From Adiantum capillus-veneris (Eukaryota; Streptophyta; Polypodiopsida; Polypodiales; Pteridaceae), in the NCBI GenBank assembly GCA_014529385.2, contig CM043959.1, forward strand, positions 64,989,753 to 65,053,752: a DNA stretch of 64,000 nucleotides, written 5' to 3'. Position numbers and translations under genes: made by a program. Under the pieces are notes generated by a model that saw only the letters and a program-made list of their open reading frames with translations, had not been told where the DNA came from and did no database searches. Positions 1-11,610 of this stretch are shown one piece after another. Each line of letters opens with the position of its first letter. Positions within the stretch are counted from its first letter, which is position 1.

Positions 1-8
1 TAAATAGT

Positions 9-10
<2 letters not shown>

Positions 11-41
<31 letters not shown>

Positions 42-342
42 CAGAGATCATTATGAGTTTTTACCTTTATAAAATAGATTTTTAACTCTCATGACCCCTC
101 AATAGTCACCTTTTTGCTTTTTGAGGGCCCCTACAAAGACTGCAACTTGTTTTCTATCTAATAGATCTAGTATTTTTTAGTATTAAAGTTTGGATGGTTT
201 TATTGTGTGCAATGCTCACTATAGTAGCTATTTGTAAAATTTTGGACTATGTTATATTAACTTTTGCTTTTAGTTTTTAATTCCTCTTTTCGATGTCATG
301 ATACCAAACATGGAGGAAAATTTTTAATTACACACACAATTG

Positions 343-382
<40 letters not shown>
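11..382. repeat. (CT)n microsatellites
   Basis: Pure CT tracts lie at 11-36 and 344-382, separated by AT-rich sequence with no coding signal. They are typical of the many CT/GA tracts in this window. Confidence 0.9.
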
Positions 383-386
<4 letters not shown>

Positions 387-540
387 ATGATATACGGTTT
401 TTTCTAATCTAACAAATCTAAGTATTTTTTCAGCTTTCAAGCTTGAATTCTACTTAAACTTTTTAAAATTATTTTCTTACACATGGAGAAGAAATCTTCT
501 TCATTAAACACACATTTGTCTTCTAAACTATATATAATGC

Positions 541-760
541 AGCTTAAAAATTCAAGGCCAAAGAAGCCCTCCACTTGTCTCATTTTTATGAAGCTTGAAA
601 CTTGTGAACCTTTAATATGCATAGCAAGGGCCAACCAAGGAAGCTATGGTAGCTTAAAAATTTCAAGGCCAAAGAAACCCTCCACGTGTCTGATCCTTGT
701 GAAGCTTGAAACTTGTGAACCTTTAATATACCTAGCAAGGGCCAACCAAGGAAGCTATGA
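541..760. repeat. 110-bp tandem duplication
   Basis: Two adjacent copies with a period of 110 bp (541-650 and 651-760) each begin AGCTTAAAAA and end in AAGGAAGCTATG. They differ at only a handful of positions. Short reading frames run through the array on both strands but resemble nothing I recognise, so I call it a non-coding direct duplication. Confidence 0.85.
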
Positions 761-1016
761 ATTGTGAGAGAGGATGGTGTCTCCATGTAACTACAAATCT
801 CTTGATGGAATCACTTTTCTTAACTTTTCCAATGCATCTGCAGAGTGTGTAGATATCACACCACCTCCTTTATGTGTGTAATAGAAACAAGTATGTCAAA
901 GGTAAAAAGATGCTAAAATATATCAAAGATAAAAAGGAAACAAGCAGTCCCAAAACGACTTTTTGAGAAACCATTAATTAGTTTAGGGGGGGAAAAGAAA
1001 GGAAAAGGGAAGGGTT

Positions 1017-1018
<2 letters not shown>

Positions 1019-1065
<47 letters not shown>
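1019..1065. repeat. Poly-G tract, 47 nt
   Basis: An uninterrupted run of 47 G residues. Similar G or C homopolymers occur at about 5567-5587, 16130-16165, 16531-16557 and 33614-33641. Exact lengths of such runs are unreliable in most assemblies. Confidence 0.9.
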
Positions 1066-1066
<1 letters not shown>

Positions 1067-1067
1067 G

Positions 1068-1120
1068 GGCTTGTAGTCTAGTGGTTAAGGTTGAGCGCTG
1101 AGGTCAAATCCTACCCACTA
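1068..1120 (+). repeat. tRNA-like segment, possible SINE head
   Basis: The segment just after the poly-G tract has a good RNA polymerase III A box (TAGTCTAGTGG) and, about 30 nt later, a shortened B box (GGTCAAATCC, one base short of the GGTTCAAATCC type). It does not fold into a full cloverleaf with a proper anticodon arm, so I read it as the head of a tRNA-derived SINE, not a working tRNA gene. The 3' limit of the element is not visible. Confidence 0.4.
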
Positions 1121-1357
1121 GCATTGATTTTAAATTGTGAGTTGAATGGAGATGCTAAAGGATCTTGGGAAGATTTTATGTAATGGAAAAGTAAAAGCAG
1201 AGCCAAATAGTAGGAAACAAGTAGGTGCATCAAAGATTTTTGTAAAGTGGAATCAATGTAGATCCATCCTTTTGAGGTGAAAAGGAAAAAAGAAAGCCTT
1301 GCCAAGGGGACGCAGCAGTGGTCACATGATGTGTCTTCATCTTTCTAAATATTGTAA

Positions 1358-2962
1358 ATGTTGGCCTTTTGTGAACACAATCACATGCATGGATACATGA
1401 GCTCAAAAGCAACAAGGTGAGGAGGCACAAAGGCCTGCTAGGTTGAGGGGGATGAGGTTTATGGAGAGTAAGTTTTAATGAGCGCCTAAAATCACATGGA
1501 ACAAATGGTTTATCAAAATACCCCTCTAGATTGTGGAAATTTCCAAAATATCCCTCAAATTTTAAAACTTCCCAAAATACCCCCAATATTTTGTCATAAA
1601 TTTTCAAAATGCCCTTCAAATTTTCCAAAACTCCCAAAATAGCAATTGTGAGATTAAATATCTCCGAAGATAAAAAAGTTTATAGCTTTTCATAAGAAGA
1701 TTGATTGTCTATCGATAAAAGATGTTAAAACTATAATTTGAGTTGGTTATGTAGGCTCTGGAGATGAATGATATCATTATTTTTAGACATATTTGCAAGG
1801 TAATTTGTGACAAATTACATTCTAAGCACTCAAAAATGGATCTCAATCACCAAAAAGGAATAAAGATTAGAAAATCTTGAGCAATCCAACCAAAATAGAT
1901 GCAAGGGCGTATTTCATGAATTTTTGAAATTTGAGGAGTATTTTGGGAATCTCAGCAAATTAGAAAGGTATTGGTAGTTTTCCCAAAATAATAGGGTGAA
2001 AGGTGCACATTGAACATTATCATTTGAAACCAAAATAAAATAAAAAAGAAAAGAAAACTTAAAAAATTAAATAAAAAGATACATTAAAAAAATAAAACAA
2101 AAGGATATTGTAATACCTTCATAAAAAAGAGAGATTCAATAAGCATATAAAATAATAAAATAATTTAATAAAATGAATATTTGTGAAGCCAAAAATGAGA
2201 GGACTCTTTACAAGTCAATATATATATGAAAACATTGATCCAATACTTCACATCATGGATTTAACTCTTATGAATTTTTTATTCCTTTGTTCTCTAAATC
2301 TTTTCCAGCAAAAAAATGAATACAGCTTTTAGAAATAGCATTTGAAAGGACATTATGTTTTTTTCTTCAAGGCTTTTAAGACTTCTTGAGGGACACATGT
2401 CTTATAACTAAAGATGAATGACCTTCACCCATATGGATACTGAGGCCTTTAGAAAAAAATTTATAAACTGCAATCTTTGTATTTGACGGACAAAACAGCT
2501 TTTGGACTACATCCCTTGGTAAAGGGTTGGATTTTGGATGCATCTTTGGACCATTGGATAAATCTTGTGGATTAGTGTCACATAGCAAGCTAATGCTAAT
2601 AATTTTTATGTTTTATTTTCTTTTAGGTCCTTGTGAGAGGATGTTTACATTTGTGTACCTTTTTCTTTAAAGAGAGACATTGAGTTTGTGTCAAACATTA
2701 TTTTTTATGCTTTTGGAACATATTATAATCTAAATAGTTAATTGTTACAATTGTTTTTTCAAAAAACATAATATTTTATTGTGATACCACATACTTTAAA
2801 ATACTAGTGTCACTTTGTATTTTTCCCTCTCACAAAGAAGCCTCTTATTATGAAATTCTTCTCAATATCTTTATGTAACCCATACTGAATTTTCACTTTG
2901 TTTAAATAAATGTTGGCCTTTTGTAAAAAACATGCACATGCATGGATACATCAGCTCAAAAA
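1358..2962. repeat. Dispersed AT-rich repeat blocks
   Basis: Several blocks recur elsewhere. 1358-1410 matches 2908-2962 directly (shared GGCCTTTTGTGAACA-like start and CATGCATGGATACAT). 1410-1470 matches 27560-27605 inverted. 1630-1990 matches about 31990-32310 inverted. 1985-2260 matches 26560-26845 inverted, including a GTGAAAGGTGCACAT core. None contains a plausible protein. They are probably pieces of one non-autonomous repeat family. Confidence 0.65.
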
Positions 2963-3390
2963 CGAAAAAATTATAAACTTTATTGTTTGTGTTCAATGGA
3001 TAAAACACAATAGATTCAAAATGGCTGAAGGAATTTCAATTCTAATTGTATGACATGTGTTCCTCGAGAGAGCTTGAAAATTCTTGAAGAGAAAGAAATT
3101 ATGTCTTTTAAATGCTACTTTTCAAAGCTACTTTCATTTTTTTAACAAATTGGTAGGCTTCAAAAAAAAAAAAAAGCCTTCCAAAACATCTTAATTGTGT
3201 AAGTGAAGGGTGAGTTTAGGAAATAAAAAGACCCTAAAAAGTGAAAAGTCAAAAGACTTTTTGTGTCCATATAAAAAACCAGATGGTCAAATAGTCGAGT
3301 GCACATTCATATATTTGTGTTTTTCTTTCGCTTTTTGGCTTTCTTTGAGAAGCCTTAGAAAGTGTTGGGTTAGGTATACTTTCAATGTTC
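2963..3390. other. AT-rich DNA; left flank of CACTA copy 2
   Basis: No gene is visible. From about 3325 to 3390 the sequence (CTTTTTGGCTTTCTTTGAGA onward) matches 24987-25044, ending in CTTTCAATGTTC. The match stops exactly where CACTA copy 2 begins and resumes at 16417. The last three bases, TTC at 3388-3390, are the left target-site duplication. Confidence 0.7.
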
Positions 3391-3708
3391 CAAGAAGTCA
3401 CCCACAAGAAAATATAATGAACCTCATCATGCATAGTATTGTTTGCAGAATAAAGATACAAAACTGACAAAAGTAATTGGATGAAAATGAATTGACGAAA
3501 GTAAATCAATAACAATATTATACACATCATACGCAAAATCACTTGATTGTTAAACTTTGCAAATGTAATAGTTACAACACAATTGTCATTGATTTGAGAA
3601 AATACATCGTTTTTCAATAGTTGCAAAAAGACGTATACACGTTATCTCATTATACATGCTATAACAAAAAAAACTAGTGCTATCTGGGTATAGCTAGACT
3701 GATATCGT

Positions 3709-4340
3709 TTAATTAGACGTCTCATCGCGTTTAAGAAAAATATCTGTCGGATTCTACAGAGAAAAACAAAAAACCTTCTGTAAGTATAAACATACAATTA
3801 CAAACAATTTATTATCTTAGCTTATCATTAAAATATAACAAATGTAAAAGAGTAAAGTGAAATACTAACCATGATGCTGCTATGAGAAAACTGAGAATGT
3901 CCATCAGGGTGTTTAAGCCCTTTCTGTCCGCGTACTTACGCTCGTACGGGGTGTGGTCACGTCTCATCGACCACTGTTTAAAACATACAAAGAATACATT
4001 ATGTTAGAATATAAAAGTACAAATAGACGTAACTACCAAACCTAAAGGGCAATGCAGAAACACTTACAAAATCGGCCTCAAATGATGCCCACCCATCGCT
4101 CCCCAAGTGGTGCGAGCTCCCTGTCTCTACTCGCGCTTTGGCTGCCTTCTTTTCTTGCTTCCACTTGTCAGGATTCTCGCACGCTACTGTGCGCTTTGCA
4201 ATCTTCCAATCTTCTTTGGCCAACCAATCTCGTCTGTTCCACTCATGCTTTATAGCTTTTTGTACTTCAGAACGCTTGTGCTTGCAGTATTCGCGCATTC
4301 GAACCTTCATCAGGTCTTCATTGAAGCGCTCATCAACGAG
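3709..4340 (-). pseudogene. CACTA accessory gene (Transposase_24-like), 3' exons
   Basis: Three exons align with the gene at 43427-44731. The first (4340-4068) encodes DERFNEDLMKVRMREYCKHK and then a conserved KEDWK...NPDKW...GSSHHLG..GWASFEADF stretch, typical of the Ptta/En/Spm plant transposase family (Pfam Transposase_24). It ends at a GTAAGT donor. Exon 2 is 3870-3973 with a CAG acceptor and GTTAGT donor. Exon 3 is 3709-3753 and ends ...RDETSN-stop. Exon 2 has 104 bp where the other copy has 102, so the frame is broken. Homology ends near 4345, where unrelated DNA replaces the N-terminal half. The role in transposition is inferred from the family. Confidence 0.75.
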
Positions 4341-4459
4341 GGTGAGACATGGCGTTTTAAAACGCAAGGGGCACAAGCGAACGAGAGCCACTGTCCCAAG
4401 GCAGGGGGGGATAGTGTCGCCAAGGAGGGCTAGCCAACAACACATTTTAAAACACACAC

Positions 4460-5061
4460 ACTAGGAGTAGTGGTAGTGTCATTAGCACATATCGCAGAGG
4501 GTGTTTCAGAATGCCACGGGCCGGGGGGGGGGGGGGAGTGTCGGACACCACGCGAGCAAGGTAAGGGCATTGGAGGACAGTTAAGTGGCAAATTTCTCAA
4601 CGTTTTAAAAATGTTGTGGGTTGCAAGGGGGGGCAGTGATGCTGATGACAAGGGAGAGCTTCCTCTCTACTCAATGCTTCTTCTTCTCATGGGGCTACTC
4701 CTCCACTCCAAGTTACTTCAAGCAACGAGCTACACCAAGAACTCTGATACCATGTCAAAGTAGATGAGGCAAAACCGTAGAGACCAAGGAGAGTGAGCAT
4801 GAGAGAGAGAGAGAGAGAGAGAGAGTTTCCTAGCCCAATCAACCTTGGTAATGAATAACTGATTGCATATACAATGGAGGCAAGTGATTGCTTATATAGC
4901 AACCTCAGTGAATTGCCCTAACCAGACTTTTACAAATAAGTAAAATAAATACCTAAAAGCCAAACTAAATAATGGGATCACATTGGGAAGTTCACTTGAG
5001 ATGCCAAAAGTCTAGCAAGCTCTTGCTTTGTCTCGGCTAGGGTAAAGGGGCCAGTCTAACA
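4460..5061 (-). mobile_element. Copia-type LTR plus primer-binding site, remnant
   Basis: On the minus strand an LTR-like segment runs from TGTTAGACTGG (5061) to CTTTGACA (4753), 309 bp with TG...CA ends. It is followed at once by TGGTATCAGAGTTCTTGG, the initiator-tRNA-Met type primer-binding site used by most plant copia elements. Roughly 280 bp of leader follow to about 4460 and then the match to any element is lost. There is no second LTR. A (GA)n tract sits at 4801-4825. Confidence 0.7.
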
Positions 5062-6021
5062 ACCTTTATACAAACGCCGGGCAACTTTTTTGGTTTCTAC
5101 ATTAACTTGTTACAGAACACAGGTGGGGTGAAGGTCGCACAACAACAAAAGTTTGAGCCGCGATGGCGCCTCTGGCACCCTGTGCGACAACATTGAAAAG
5201 TTTTGCGTGTAAAAATAGTGGGGTCTATTAACAAGCCAGACATGGACCAATTTACGAAGACCAGGTATACATCATTTTGAACCCTCACTTCGGCCAATGA
5301 GGCTCCAAAATTCCTCCCATAAGCCATCCCACCAAAGGACGTTTTGTGTTCCTTTTTTGGAGCTGTAATGCACTTTAATTTAGCTCTCATCTATCTTTCT
5401 ACAAGGAGCCGTCCCATTATTGGCCCTTGTACCCTAGGTAAGAGATGCAACTTCATGTAAGGTTTTGAGCACATCTATTATCTACAATGGCATATTGAAG
5501 CCTAACATCGATGTTCACGAGCTTGAATTTCCACCCTCAACACTAAGTAACACCTATATTTAAGAAGGGGGGGGGGGGGGGGGGGGGTAATGGAATCAAG
5601 GGCCGGGGAAGTTCAAGCATGAAAGCTGGGGAGATCGCAACCACAAGAATTAAATAAAAACTAAACCTAGACAACCTGAGGAATGCATCTCACCTCACTG
5701 TGCCTCATTGGCCAGGTTTATTGTGCCTTGTTTTTTGTGCGGCTATGTTTAGTGCACCTCGAAATCTCACCTCTCAACTTGGATCGTCGACCCCATTACT
5801 CCCCTTCACATTAAAGATGGGTGTTACTTAGTGCCAAGGAATTTCCACATAAGGAGATTGAGGCAAAGGTGAAGACAATGTAGAAATACTTTTGCACAAG
5901 GAGCTTGAAATTCTAGCGGAAATGGCACTCTGCTTCCTACAAAATAAAAATGTGTTTAAGGTGTGTGGTCCGGAGGACAACCCATCAAAACTTTACCATG
6001 TTACCATATACATGTGGTAGT
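5062..6021. other. Unassigned sequence inside CACTA copy 2
   Basis: No coding region or recognised repeat. A poly-G tract lies at about 5567-5587. The segment lies between two copia remnants and may be further transposon debris. Confidence 0.6.
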
Positions 6022-6229
6022 GATGTGTATGAACACACTAGGACCGCGTCGGGGCATTTTTTCCCTCTTTAGGAGGTTTTTCCCCCTGAGCATTGTATAT
6101 ACGCCCATCACTCTAGGGCTATCTATCTTTCCATTGCACACTAAGTAACACACTCTCTATTGTATGCCTTGAGCTTCCTTTGTCTTCTCCAAGCTCTGTG
6201 CGTTTCTCTACAACCCTAATTCCAACAAT

Positions 6230-6241
6230 TGGTATCAGAGC
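6230..6241 (+). other. Primer-binding site of copia 1
   Basis: TGGTATCAGAGC is complementary to the 3' end of initiator tRNA-Met, the usual primer of plant copia reverse transcription. It lies two bases after a CA LTR end. Confidence 0.85.
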
Positions 6242-6590
6242 AGGTTGCATCCTCCTGGGCTTACTCGTCAGCTGCTCCAGCACACGCCTGCTCACTTTCT
6301 CTGATTACAGTGAGGTTTGGCGAGCGTTCATACGTCGACAAATATTTCGGGAAAACTCGTAGAGCTTAGTCTGCTCAAATTTTTTATTCGGGCTCATTTC
6401 GGCCTCCATTTCCACTACAGGTAGTGCTGCACAAGCTATTTCGTCATTTTGTGCAGAGTTTCTGTCAGTGCCATTTTCTGCATAACACGTGCCTTATAGT
6501 CTTCTATGGTTTGTGCTATATAGCACGTGTTGTTCCCGCTCCGTTTCTCCTATTTTCGGGCAGTTTTCACATCAGGTGCAACATTTACCA

Positions 6591-7636
6591 TGGCTAACAA
6601 CAACAACACAGATGTGTTCAAGATGTTTGCTGTGCTGAGGACAGTATGGATGGAGACAACTACCCTACGACAATATGGATGGGGACAACTACCCTATGTG
6701 GGCTTATATGATGCAACATGTTCTTGTGTCAAAGGGCGTCTGGAACAGTGTGCAGGGCATTGATGTACGTCCTGGTTCTGAGGATGCACGCAATGTTGAG
6801 GATGTTGCAGGTCTTGCTGCAAGGATTGCTGCTGTTAGAGTTGTTTTGCCTACGGCAGAACAAGCTCGTTGGGATGTAAAGGATGCACAGGTGCATTGAT
6901 TTTGTTTTCTGTGAAGCGTACCATTGTTCCTCACATCCGTTCAGCAAAATCTACAAAACAGGTTTGGGATATTTTGGCTGGTCTTTATGCAAGTCGCAAT
7001 GAGGCTAAAATTGCTTTACTGCTTAAAGAGCTGGAGTCGAAGATTATGCATGAGGAAGATGATATGGACACTTTCCTTGCTAGTGTCAAGGATATCAATG
7101 AGCAACTTATTTCTGCAGGTGAAGTCATTTCAGACAGTTCCCTTGTGCAGACTATTCTTGATGCCTTACCAGATTCTTACCATACTTTTGCTAGTACTTG
7201 GAGACTTATGACCCAAGGAAATCCAGAAGTTGTCAAGTTTGATGCATTATGTACATTGCTGTTGCAAGAGTCACTTTTCAGAAACAACAGGACTAGGCAA
7301 CATGCAGTTGATCAGGCTTTTATTGCTTCTCAAAGAAAGGGTGGTAACAGCAATGCATCCACTTAATATGGTTCTGCTGTGAGTGGCAAAACTTCTGTTC
7401 CTAATGCTTCTGCTGGCAGCAATTCATCTAGAAATTTTGGTGATAAGGGCAAAAAGAAGATGCGTTTCCATTATTGTAAAGCTACTGATCACTTGATCAA
7501 GTCGTGTCCTAAGTTGAAGGCCAAAGAGGCTAAGAAGAAAGAGGGTGGTTCCACTGCAAATGCTTGTTCCACTACAAATGCAGCCATTGTTGAGTCTTCT
7601 ACGAAAGGAGACTGTGTTGTTGATGTTGATGCATAA
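6591..7636 (+). pseudogene. copia 1 gag
   Basis: The start is the ATG at 6591 (MANNNNTDVFK). Family features are a W..D..M(W/R) N-terminal region, the block around residues KQVWDILAGLY and FLASVKDINEQL (UBN2-type gag), and a C-terminal basic region. The zinc knuckle is damaged: FHYCKATDHLIKSC lacks its first cysteine. Near 6645-6698 a 26-28 bp direct duplication shifts the frame, another shift is needed near 6893, and a TAA stop lies at 7364-7366. Gag would form the particle in which reverse transcription takes place. Confidence 0.75.
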
Positions 7637-7639
7637 TGG

Positions 7640-10600
7640 GCTTTTAGCGCAGAGTGCACTTACAATCCTGCTGTCCATGATGCATGCTTGTCAGTTGCTG
7701 CAGATTCGCATGTGTGGTATTTGGACAGTAGTGCTACAAAGCACATTGCCTCACATCGTGAATTGTTCACCTCTCTTGAGTCTGTCCCGCATGGGAATTC
7801 AGTCACTTGTGCCAACAATGCCTCTTATCCGGTTCAGGGAGTTGGAAAGATTGTGCTTACTGCTGCAAATGGCAGTTCCTTCACACTTGTTGATGCACTT
7901 TATGTACCTGGGATCAAGAAGAATCTCTTGTCTGTATCCGCACTTGCTAGACTTGGACTTGTAGTCAAATTTGTGGATGAGAGATGTACAGTTTATGATC
8001 TCAATTTTGGTGATGAAATTGTTGCATCTGGCCTTTTGTGCCGTGGGCTGTATAAGCTCACTTTGTATGACAAGTGTGGACAAAATTTTGCAAATGCTAT
8101 TGCAGATTCTAGGGCTATTTCAGATGCAAAACTTTGGCATGCACGTTTTGGTCATCTGAATTTTGCGAGTTTGCTACGTTTGCAAAAATCTGGTATGGTT
8201 GCTTCTTTGCCACCTCTTGAAGCACCTGACAAACATGTTTGTGAAGGCTGTATTTTGGGTAAGATGCAGCGTTCTAAGTTTCCAAAGGATGGTTCAGTTC
8301 GGGCCACATGCAGGTTGCAGCTTGTGCATAGTGATGTTTGTGGGCCCATGCAAACTCAGTCCTTGGGCAATTAATTACCTGTACTTCGTGACTTTCATTG
8401 ATGATTACTCCAGGCATTCATGGGTATTCCCGCTTAAAGCAAAGTCCGAAGTTTTTATGTGCCTCAAACAATTTCTGGCTATCACTGAAAATGTCTCGAA
8501 ATGTACTATTGGCACCATCTGTTCCAATCGAGGGAGGGAGTATATGTCTCATGAATTTAATGCCTTATACACCTCATAAAAATGGTATTGCTGAGAGGAA
8601 AAACAGGCCACTGACAAAAATGGCACGATGTATGGTCAAAAGTCAAGCTTTGCTGCATTCTTTTTGGCTTGAGGCCATCATGTGTGCCACTTATGTGCTT
8701 AACAGGTGTCCTACAAAAGCTTTGCAGTCTATTACTCCATATGAAGCATGGCATGATAGAAAGCCTTCTATTGAGCACATGCGTATTTTTGGTTGTTTGG
8801 CATATGCTTTGGTGCGACACGTGCAACGCAAAAAATTGGATGATAAGGCTTTCAAATGTATTTTTGTTGGTTATAGTGCTGAAAGCAAAGGTTACAGGTT
8901 ATATCATCCGCAAACAAAGCGTATTCTGGTTTCACGCGATGTAGTGTTTGTGGAAGATTCTCTTCAGTCCTTGCTGTCATGTACTAGAGATAGTAATGTA
9001 AGCTCACAAGACATTTATGACACTTTGTTGCCTCTTTTCTGTGGTGGAAATACGAATGTATGTTCCAATGAGGAAAATGTACAGCCTATGGGGGTTTCTG
9101 AAAATGTTACAGATCAGCCTATTACTGATGCAGATGTACATGATGTACTTGATGAGGAAAGGGCTGAAAATGAGCAGGCTAGAGGTATGGCAAAATGGCT
9201 GGTGCACACTTTGCGTGACAGTAAATTGGATGCACCTTTGTCTAGTCGTACTCGTTCAGGCTCTCGTGATGAATCTTATGCATCAGATTGTTATGCTTTG
9301 GCTGTGTCTAGCTTTACATGATGGTGAGGAGCCTCTGTCTTTTCATGAAGCACAGAATTGAGAAAATTGGATGGCTGCCATGCAATCAGAATATGATGCA
9401 CTTATAGAAATTGACACATGGACTTTATGTGATTTGCCTCCTGGCAAAAAGGCCATTGGTACAAAGTGGGTTTACAAGTTGAAACGCAAGCCGGATGGTG
9501 AGATCGATCATCATAAGGCTCGACTTGTTGCAAAGGGTTATGCACAACAAAAAGGCATAGATTATGAAGAGACTTTTTCTCCCACTTGTCGAATGACTAC
9601 TATGCGTTTTCTATGTGCATTGGTAGCTCATTTTGGTTGGGATATACATCAATCAGACATTGTTACCGCTTTCTTGAATGGTGACATATTTGAGGAAGTT
9701 TATGTAACGCAGCCTCGCGGTTTTGTCATAAAAGGACAAGAGGACAAAGTGTGCAGATGAAAGAAGGCTTTGTATGGGTTGAAGCAATCTCCTCGTGCTT
9801 GGTATAAGAAATTTGACACTCATTTGGTTAAACGAGGCTTTTGTAACAGTCCAACAGAAAGCACATTGTATGTAAAGCGTGAGGGTGATGTACTTCTCAT
9901 TGTGGTTCTTTATGTCGATGATTTGCTGATCACTGGACCAAATGAGGGACATATTGCTGAATTTAAGGTTGATTTGAATGCTACTTTCAAGATGAAAGAT
10001 TTGGGGCTGTTGCATCATTACTTGGGTATACAGTTTAAGCAGTGTGATGGTGGTATTGCCTTGTGTCAGAAAAGTTACATAGAGACATTGCTATGTAAGT
10101 TTGGACTTGAGGATTGCAAACCTATTGCCGCTCCCATGAAAACATGTTTGAAGTTGAGTCTACATGATGATGGCGATCTTGCTGATGTCACTCTTTACCA
10201 AGCTATTGTTGGCTGCCTCATTTATGTATGCAACACAAGGCCAGATATTCAGTTTGCGGTCTCACATGTCAGCAGATTTATGCATAGCCCAGGGTCTAAG
10301 CATTGGCAGGCTGTCAAGAGGATTTTTTGCTACCTTAGTGGCACTTTACATCTTGGCTTGTTTTATCCCAAGGGGGGATCATTGCCGCCAAACTTACATG
10401 CTTTTTCAGACTCAGGTTGGGCTGGTTGTTTTGACACGCGAGTGTCCACAAGTGGTTTTTGTTTCATGCTTGGCAATTCATGTATATCATGGTTGAGCAA
10501 GAAGCAACCTACTGTGGCCACTTCGAGTTGTGAGGCTGAGTACAGGGCACTCTTCACAACTACGGTTGAGTGTGTATGGCTCAGACACCTTATGGATGAT

Positions 10601-10864
10601 TTGGGTGTTGGACAGGACACTGCCACCACTATCTACACTGACAGTCAGAGTGCATTGGCAGTTGTGAGGAACCCAATTTTTCATGCTCGCACAAAGCACA
10701 TTGAGGTGCATTACCACTATGTCAGGGAGAGGCTCTCAGCAGGAGAGATCAGCTTGGCTTATGTGCCAACACAGGACAACCTTGCAGATCTTTTGACAAG
10801 GTTATGTAGTCGTGCTGAGAGAGAGAGAGAGAGGTGCCTTTGTTCCAAAGTAGTGCTAACATGA
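7640..10864 (+). pseudogene. copia 1 pol (protease, integrase, RT, RNase H)
   Basis: In order: protease region with WYLDSSATKH (DSSA where DSGA is usual), about 7710-7800; integrase zinc region LWHARFGHL...C..C, about 8130-8270; integrase core with FIDDYSRHSW, then the GIAERKN block. About 30 codons are missing near 8565, between EFNALY and the proline-lysine-asparagine motif. The reverse transcriptase begins with the TKWVYKLK block (about 9461) and keeps LYVDDLL (about 9909). RNase H has DSGWAG, SSCEAEYRA and DSQSA. A TGA stop lies at 9758-9760 and there are several frameshifts (about 8370, 8570, 9320). The last residues read into a GA repeat. Confidence 0.85.
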
Positions 10865-11207
10865 TTGAGTTGCAAATGCACAATGCCACTGGGAAGGTGG
10901 CAACTTCAGTCGGTCGTGTAAGAACGCAAGGCTGTCTGTGGACGGGGGCTGAGAGCCGACTGTGGAAACGCCAATGGGGCAATGCAGGAGAGTACCATCT
11001 ACCTCAACGACAAGGTGTTCAACAACGGAGGCTTGCTCATCTGCCACAACTGCAAGGGTTGGCCCTTCAATGCGCTCATGAAATGTTGCGAGTTATCTCG
11101 CTCCTGCTCCAGCATCAGCCTACAGGATGGCCCCATCCTCTCTGCCTCCTGCAAAGCCCCCAAATCACCCTCTTGCATCTCAACCTCCTTGGACCTCAAA
11201 TGTTGCA
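10865..11207. other. Unidentified GC-richer segment between copia 1 and transposase remnant
   Basis: This piece has no counterpart in CACTA copy 1, where transposase sequence continues. It is richer in G+C than its surroundings and open in several frames, but none gives a protein I recognise. It could be filler DNA from the deletion that removed the copia 3' end, or a captured host fragment. I cannot tell which. Confidence 0.4.
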
Positions 11208-11528
11208 TCACCAACAAACATGGCGCCTGCGAATACGTCTATTGGGTTGCAAGATTGCTGCCTGTTGGCCAACGTCACAGTCCGACGAGTTATAATTGGC
11301 AACAACTCGATCTATACTAGATGGATCAAGCTCACCAAATTCGTGAACGTGCTGCAAAGAAACATGTCTTGTCTGACGCACAACATGTTTGCAATGATTA
11401 CAAGGACATAAGATCCTTGTTGAGAGATAGGTGTTTTGGTTGGACGGCCCCACATCATCATCACTACTCATATTGAATGTAAAAACCTTATAATCTGGAC
11501 ATACATTTAATCTTCTATATATTGGCAT
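11208..11528 (-). pseudogene. CACTA copy 2 transposase, N-terminal fragment
   Basis: This 106-codon fragment contains the short zinc-type block ILCPCNHCKH followed by a basic R..RHVSLQHVHEFGE segment. The block is typical of the transposase-associated domain (Pfam PF13963) at the start of plant CACTA TNP2 transposases. It is about 85-90% identical in protein to the equivalent segment at 60888-61274. Homology stops at about 11224 on the plus-strand side, so the catalytic domain and the rest of the protein are absent. Confidence 0.75.
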
Positions 11529-11533
11529 TCTCC

Positions 11534-11539
<6 letters not shown>

Positions 11540-11610
<71 letters not shown>

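Larger units (their letters stand above)
6022..10864 (+). mobile_element. Ty1/copia retrotransposon (copia 1), decayed, 3' LTR missing
   Basis: A likely 5' LTR starts near 6022 (TGTGTATGAACACACTAGG) and ends in TCCAACA near 6227. It is followed by the primer-binding site TGGTATCAGAGC at 6230-6241. A leader, gag (from 6591) and pol follow in copia order: protease, integrase, reverse transcriptase, RNase H. No copy of the presumed LTR occurs after pol, and the RNase H end loses its family sequence at about 10803 where a GA-rich tract begins, so the 3' end is deleted or replaced. The left LTR limit is therefore only a guess. Multiple frameshifts and stops make it inactive. Confidence 0.8.

Noticed and set aside
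1068-1120. Functional tRNA gene
   Set aside because: It has A and B box-like sequences but is too short and lacks a proper anticodon arm and acceptor pairing.
4107-4464. Plus-strand frames of 108 codons opposite the CACTA accessory exon
   Set aside because: They are antisense shadows of a minus-strand exon with splice sites and family motifs.
10865-11224. 3' LTR of copia 1
   Set aside because: It shows no similarity to 6022-6227 and has no polypurine tract at its start.
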